From Deltaproteobacteria bacterium (lineage in GTDB: Bacteria; Myxococcota_A; Polyangia; GCA-2747355): DNA of 64,000 bases. A program made the translations under genes and the position numbers. Under the pieces are notes generated by a model. That model made no database searches and was not told where the DNA came from. It saw only the letters and a list, made by a program, of their open reading frames with translations. The DNA is taken from contig JACKDQ010000001.1 in NCBI GenBank assembly GCA_020633415.1, positions 744,001 to 808,000 on the forward strand, in the 5' to 3' direction. How positions within the stretch are numbered: the stretch's first letter is position 1; every line of letters starts with the position of its first letter. Of the stretch, positions 61,157-64,000 are shown piece after piece.

Positions 61157-63373
61157 GTGAGCAGATTGCCCGCCTATGTGCTCGCTCACCGGCTGGCGTT
61201 CGAGCGCCAGCGGCCCTGTAGAATCTTGGATCTCGGGCTTGCCGACCCGCGTGGCGCAGCGCTGCTGCAAGAGCGCGCCGAGAACCAGCTCTTTGGGTGG
61301 GATGACGCTTTGCGTGTTCCGCCCGGTGTGACCGCGGTCGGCGGAGGCGGGTTGCCGCTTCCTGTCGCCGACGGCGCTTTCGATCTGATCATTTGCGGCG
61401 ATTTGCTCGACCGTTGCGGCGTGCGTTGCGTTCACTGGCTCGACGAGATCCGTCGGTTGATCAGCAAAGACGGCATTGTGCTGATTTCGGTGAGCAACTG
61501 GTTTGCCGATGCAACGTTGGCGCGGTTGCCGCGCAACGAGCCTGCGCCTGCCGGCGCGCTCGATTACTACGCGCTATTGGAGTTACTCAATCGGCGGTTT
61601 GCTCACGCGGCTGCTTTTGGCCAGCGGGCTTTTGCTGGGGCCTACCTATGCTGTCTCGACCCTACTGACGACGCTGAGCAGATCTCGTTGTTTGACGAGT
61701 GGCATCATCCGGCTGAGTCCTCAAGCTATCATTTGTTCGTCGCTAGCCAGAGTCCGTTGCCCGAGCTTGCGCGTTACGCTTTGCTGCGCTTACCGGAACG
61801 GGGTGAAGCGCCGGTCGAAACGATCGATCCGCGCCTAGTCGATCGCTTGGAATTAGCTCAACGTCGGGTGGTCTCGCTGATCGAGCGCGCTACAGAAGTT
61901 CAGCGCGTCGCGCTGGAGACTGTCGCTTGGCGGCAGCGTGCCGAGCCGACGACCGGCCCGGGTCTCGCGCCAAAGCGCGAGTGCGCATCGCCGGGCGTGC
62001 TGGCTGCCGATGCGACAAAGGCCGACGCGCAAGCTGCAGATCAAGCGCGGTTGCTGCTGGCTGCCAAGGTTGAGCGGCTGGAGCAGACCGTCGCTCAGCG
62101 CACCGCGTCGCTGACGCATTTGCAGCAGGCTATCGAGTCGTCGCGGCTCGAACAACAGCGGTTGCAGCAGGGCATTGAGCAGGCGCGGGCGGCTCGGCAG
62201 CAGGCCGAAAAGAGAGCCGAGCGGGGAGCCAGTGAGCTTGCCGATGAGCGCGAGTTGACGACGGCACTACGCGAGCAATTGGCGAGCACGATCGAACGAG
62301 CCGACAGCGAGCGCAATCAATTGGCGGTCGAGTTAGCAGCGACGCGAGAGCGGCTCTCGGCGGTCGATGCCGAACTTCGGGTGGCGAAGACTGCGGCGGA
62401 GCGCAACGAGACCGCGCTTGCTGAGCAAACGGCACGCCTGGAGCAAGTGCAGGCCGATTTCGCGGCGTTTCGCGACGAGTTCGCCGCAGTCGCGAGCGAT
62501 GAACTGAGCGAGCCCGAGACGTCCAGTGAGCAAGAACTGCTGCTCGCCGAACTCGAGGGCCATCGCCAACGCAGTGGGCGTTTGACAGATCAAGTGCGGC
62601 AGCTGGCCAAGCAGCGCGATGAGCTGCGCTTGCGCCGCCAGACGATGAAAGAAGACCTCAACAACCTGCGGCATACGCTGCAGTTGGTTACTTCCGAGCG
62701 CGACCAACTTGCTGCGGAGTCGGTGGCTCAGCAGCAGAGCGCAGAGTCCTGGGCGTCGCGTCGCGCGCAGGAGGTGGCCCACTTGCGTCGGCAGCACGAG
62801 GCCGAGTGCGAGAGGCTTCAAGAGCTGCTCGACAAGCGAACGGCCGACCTGGAAGAGGCAATACGACAACGCGACTTGGAGCTCGAGGTTCGTGGCACGG
62901 AGCTAGCTGAGGCGGCGCGTCGTCTTGAAAAGGTCGAGCAGGAGATTTGGCTGGTGCGCGAGGAGGCGCTACGCCGGGCTGCTGAAGCAGCGGCGGCGGT
63001 GGCACAGCTTGAGCGCGTCCGTGAGCGTCGAGACGTCACGGGGCCGCAGCAGGTCGTTGTGCCAAAGACGTCTGGCGCGCGCTCGCCGGCACGGCCCGCC
63101 GAGGGCGTCGACCTGCTGGATAGTGCTGGTGGTCTGCCGACGGCTGACGAGTGGACAGCCCGCACAAACGGCGGAAGCGCCAAGGGGATCGATCGACCGC
63201 CTATGCCGACTCCCCAGCCGGTTGCCCGCTTGCGGTTGGCCCGTGTTCGCGCGTCGCGGGATGTTCCGGTGTTTGCCGGAGGCCGTTCAGATCTGCCCCC
63301 GTCCGGCGATGGCACCTTGGATACGGCTGATGGAGCGGCTGAGGCCTCGCCGATTCCCCACGTCGAAGGCTAG
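61157..63373 (+). CDS. Methyltransferase-like domain fused to a long coiled coil
   Basis: 738 residues. GTG at 61157 is preferred, with GGGGGG 5 nt upstream; TTG at 61133 is an alternative. Residues about 1-230 have the class I methyltransferase plan, but motif I is degenerate (ILDLGLADPRGAAL instead of a GxGxG loop). Later motifs are better kept (FDLIICGDLLDRC, LDEIRRLISKDGIVLISVSNW). From about 290 to 640 the chain is a Glu/Ala/Arg/Gln heptad-rich coiled coil with a short acidic break near 450 (SDELSEPETSSEQE). The last 90 residues are disordered and Pro/Arg-rich. A structural or polarity-type scaffold is as likely as an enzyme. Confidence 0.8.
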   Translation: MSRLPAYVLAHRLAFERQRPCRILDLGLADPRGAALLQERAENQLFGWDDALRVPPGVTAVGGGGLPLPVADGAFDLIICGDLLDRCGVRCVHWLDEIRRLISKDGIVLISVSNWFADATLARLPRNEPAPAGALDYYALLELLNRRFAHAAAFGQRAFAGAYLCCLDPTDDAEQISLFDEWHHPAESSSYHLFVASQSPLPELARYALLRLPERGEAPVETIDPRLVDRLELAQRRVVSLIERATEVQRVALETVAWRQRAEPTTGPGLAPKRECASPGVLAADATKADAQAADQARLLLAAKVERLEQTVAQRTASLTHLQQAIESSRLEQQRLQQGIEQARAARQQAEKRAERGASELADERELTTALREQLASTIERADSERNQLAVELAATRERLSAVDAELRVAKTAAERNETALAEQTARLEQVQADFAAFRDEFAAVASDELSEPETSSEQELLLAELEGHRQRSGRLTDQVRQLAKQRDELRLRRQTMKEDLNNLRHTLQLVTSERDQLAAESVAQQQSAESWASRRAQEVAHLRRQHEAECERLQELLDKRTADLEEAIRQRDLELEVRGTELAEAARRLEKVEQEIWLVREEALRRAAEAAAAVAQLERVRERRDVTGPQQVVVPKTSGARSPARPAEGVDLLDSAGGLPTADEWTARTNGGSAKGIDRPPMPTPQPVARLRLARVRASRDVPVFAGGRSDLPPSGDGTLDTADGAAEASPIPHVEG

Positions 63374-63456
63374 ACCCGTCTTCCGCGAAACAGTCGGATA
63401 GTTGGATTTCACAGATAGCGGGATTTCGCGACCGATATCGTGATACCGTCTCCGGC

Positions 63457-64000
63457 GTGTGGCCGCTGACTCTGACTTTTTTGGCTGTCGTCGGTGCGCC
63501 GCGCCCTCAATACAATATCGAGGTTTCATTCAACGCTGCCGACGCTCGCTTGAGCGGGCGCGTTGAAATTCGCATGGTCAATACCGCCGGTCAGGCCTTG
63601 CGGCGTGTTCCTCTCCATCTCTACCTAAACGCATTTCGCCACGAGGAGTCCACCTGGTATCGGGGCGCCCCCCTGGGTCGCTTTGACAGCGATCGCAAGC
63701 CGAGGCGTTGGGGGGGCATCGATATCGAGCGGCTCGAGCAGCGCGTGGCGAGCGCCGCATATCCCGTTGAGTATCGAGCGATCGCTCCCGATGATGGGAA
63801 TCCGCTCGACCTTTCGCTGATCGAAGTTAGTTTGGCGCGGCCCGTCGTTCCGGGCGCTGAATTGGTGCTTTCGGCTCGCTTTACGGCGCGACTGCCCTGG
63901 CCGGTAGCTCGCGTCGGAATGACCGATCGCTTTGCGATGGTTGCGCAATGGTTTCCCAAACTGGCCAAGTTCTCTCCTGACGCTGATCGCGCAATTGTGC
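63457..64000 (+). CDS. M1-family metallopeptidase, N-terminal part (cut by the right edge)
   Basis: From a GTG at 63457 the frame stays open for 181 codons to the edge. A short hydrophobic start (MWPLTLTFLAVVGAP) fits a signal peptide. Next come the beta-domain motifs of aminopeptidase N-like enzymes: YNIEVSFNAADARLSGRVEIRMVNTAG (split here) and LHLYLNAFRHEESTWY, and later MVAQWFPKLAKF. The zinc site HEXXH would lie beyond the window, so activity cannot be judged. It is read in the same direction as the coiled-coil gene, 83 bp after it. Confidence 0.72.
   Translation, partial: MWPLTLTFLAVVGAPRPQYNIEVSFNAADARLSGRVEIRMVNTAGQALRRVPLHLYLNAFRHEESTWYRGAPLGRFDSDRKPRRWGGIDIERLEQRVASAAYPVEYRAIAPDDGNPLDLSLIEVSLARPVVPGAELVLSARFTARLPWPVARVGMTDRFAMVAQWFPKLAKFSPDADRAIV

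Noticed and set aside
60935..61435. Longer N-terminus for the receiver-like membrane protein
   Set aside because: It would overlap the divergent promoter and the 5' end of the coiled-coil gene; the receiver fold starts right at the GTG at 60934.

Overview
The window is high-GC, densely packed bacterial DNA. The likely source is a member of Myxococcota or a related former Deltaproteobacteria lineage, possibly uncultured. The reasons are: lipoproteins with Asp/Pro/Ser-rich linkers and Cys-rich modules; very large TPR proteins; an FHA protein ending in the AgmX/PglI-type C-terminal domain; DUF4388; and FHA-GAF-cyclase signalling. No rRNA, tRNA, CRISPR array, prophage or insertion sequence was seen.

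Layout. (1) 1-2821, minus strand: an ABC-2 type exporter set (ATPase, permease, second ATPase cut by the left edge), joined by 4-bp stop/start overlaps. (2) 3099-7674, plus strand: the ribosome and tRNA-modification operon rpsP-khpA-rimM-trmD-rplS-yraN-dusA. Here trmD is fused to a second SPOUT methyltransferase domain and L19 carries a long Lys/Ala tail. (3) 7832-13113: two lipoproteins and a GltC-like TPR protein, set among tandem repeat arrays (240-bp, 123-bp and 124-bp units). Copies of one repeat family lie in inverted orientation on the two sides of 10464-12703. (4) 13114-16984: a membrane protein and a three-gene ABC-2 exporter. (5) 17070-25494: mostly secreted proteins and lipoproteins of unknown function, plus one methyltransferase and two decayed gene remnants. 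(6) 25617-33095: four genes whose order and domains match the gltD-gltE-gltF-gltG block of the Myxococcus xanthus gliding/envelope machinery, closed by a strong terminator, then a TPR lipoprotein. (7) 34555-49039: a 3953-residue TPR protein, a TPR-DUF4388 protein and a secreted protein. (8) 49065-54414, minus strand: an FHA-GAF adenylate cyclase, and an operon of periplasmic binding protein, hybrid-sensor-like histidine kinase and single-domain response regulator. (9) 54515-63373: a second TPR protein (1661 residues) that shares the C-terminal domain of the giant one, a receiver-like single-pass membrane protein, and a methyltransferase-like coiled-coil protein. (10) From 63457: the start of an M1-family metallopeptidase cut by the right edge.

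How it may fit together. The Glt-like block should build an envelope-spanning TPR/TonB-like assembly, but the window has no TolQR-type motor, so gliding cannot be claimed. The 34.5-63.4 kb stretch combines two related TPR proteins with cAMP and phosphorelay signalling and scaffold-like proteins. It is the best candidate here for an undescribed multi-protein system. Start codons were moved inside longer open frames wherever a Shine-Dalgarno, a signal peptide or an overlap with the previous gene supported it.
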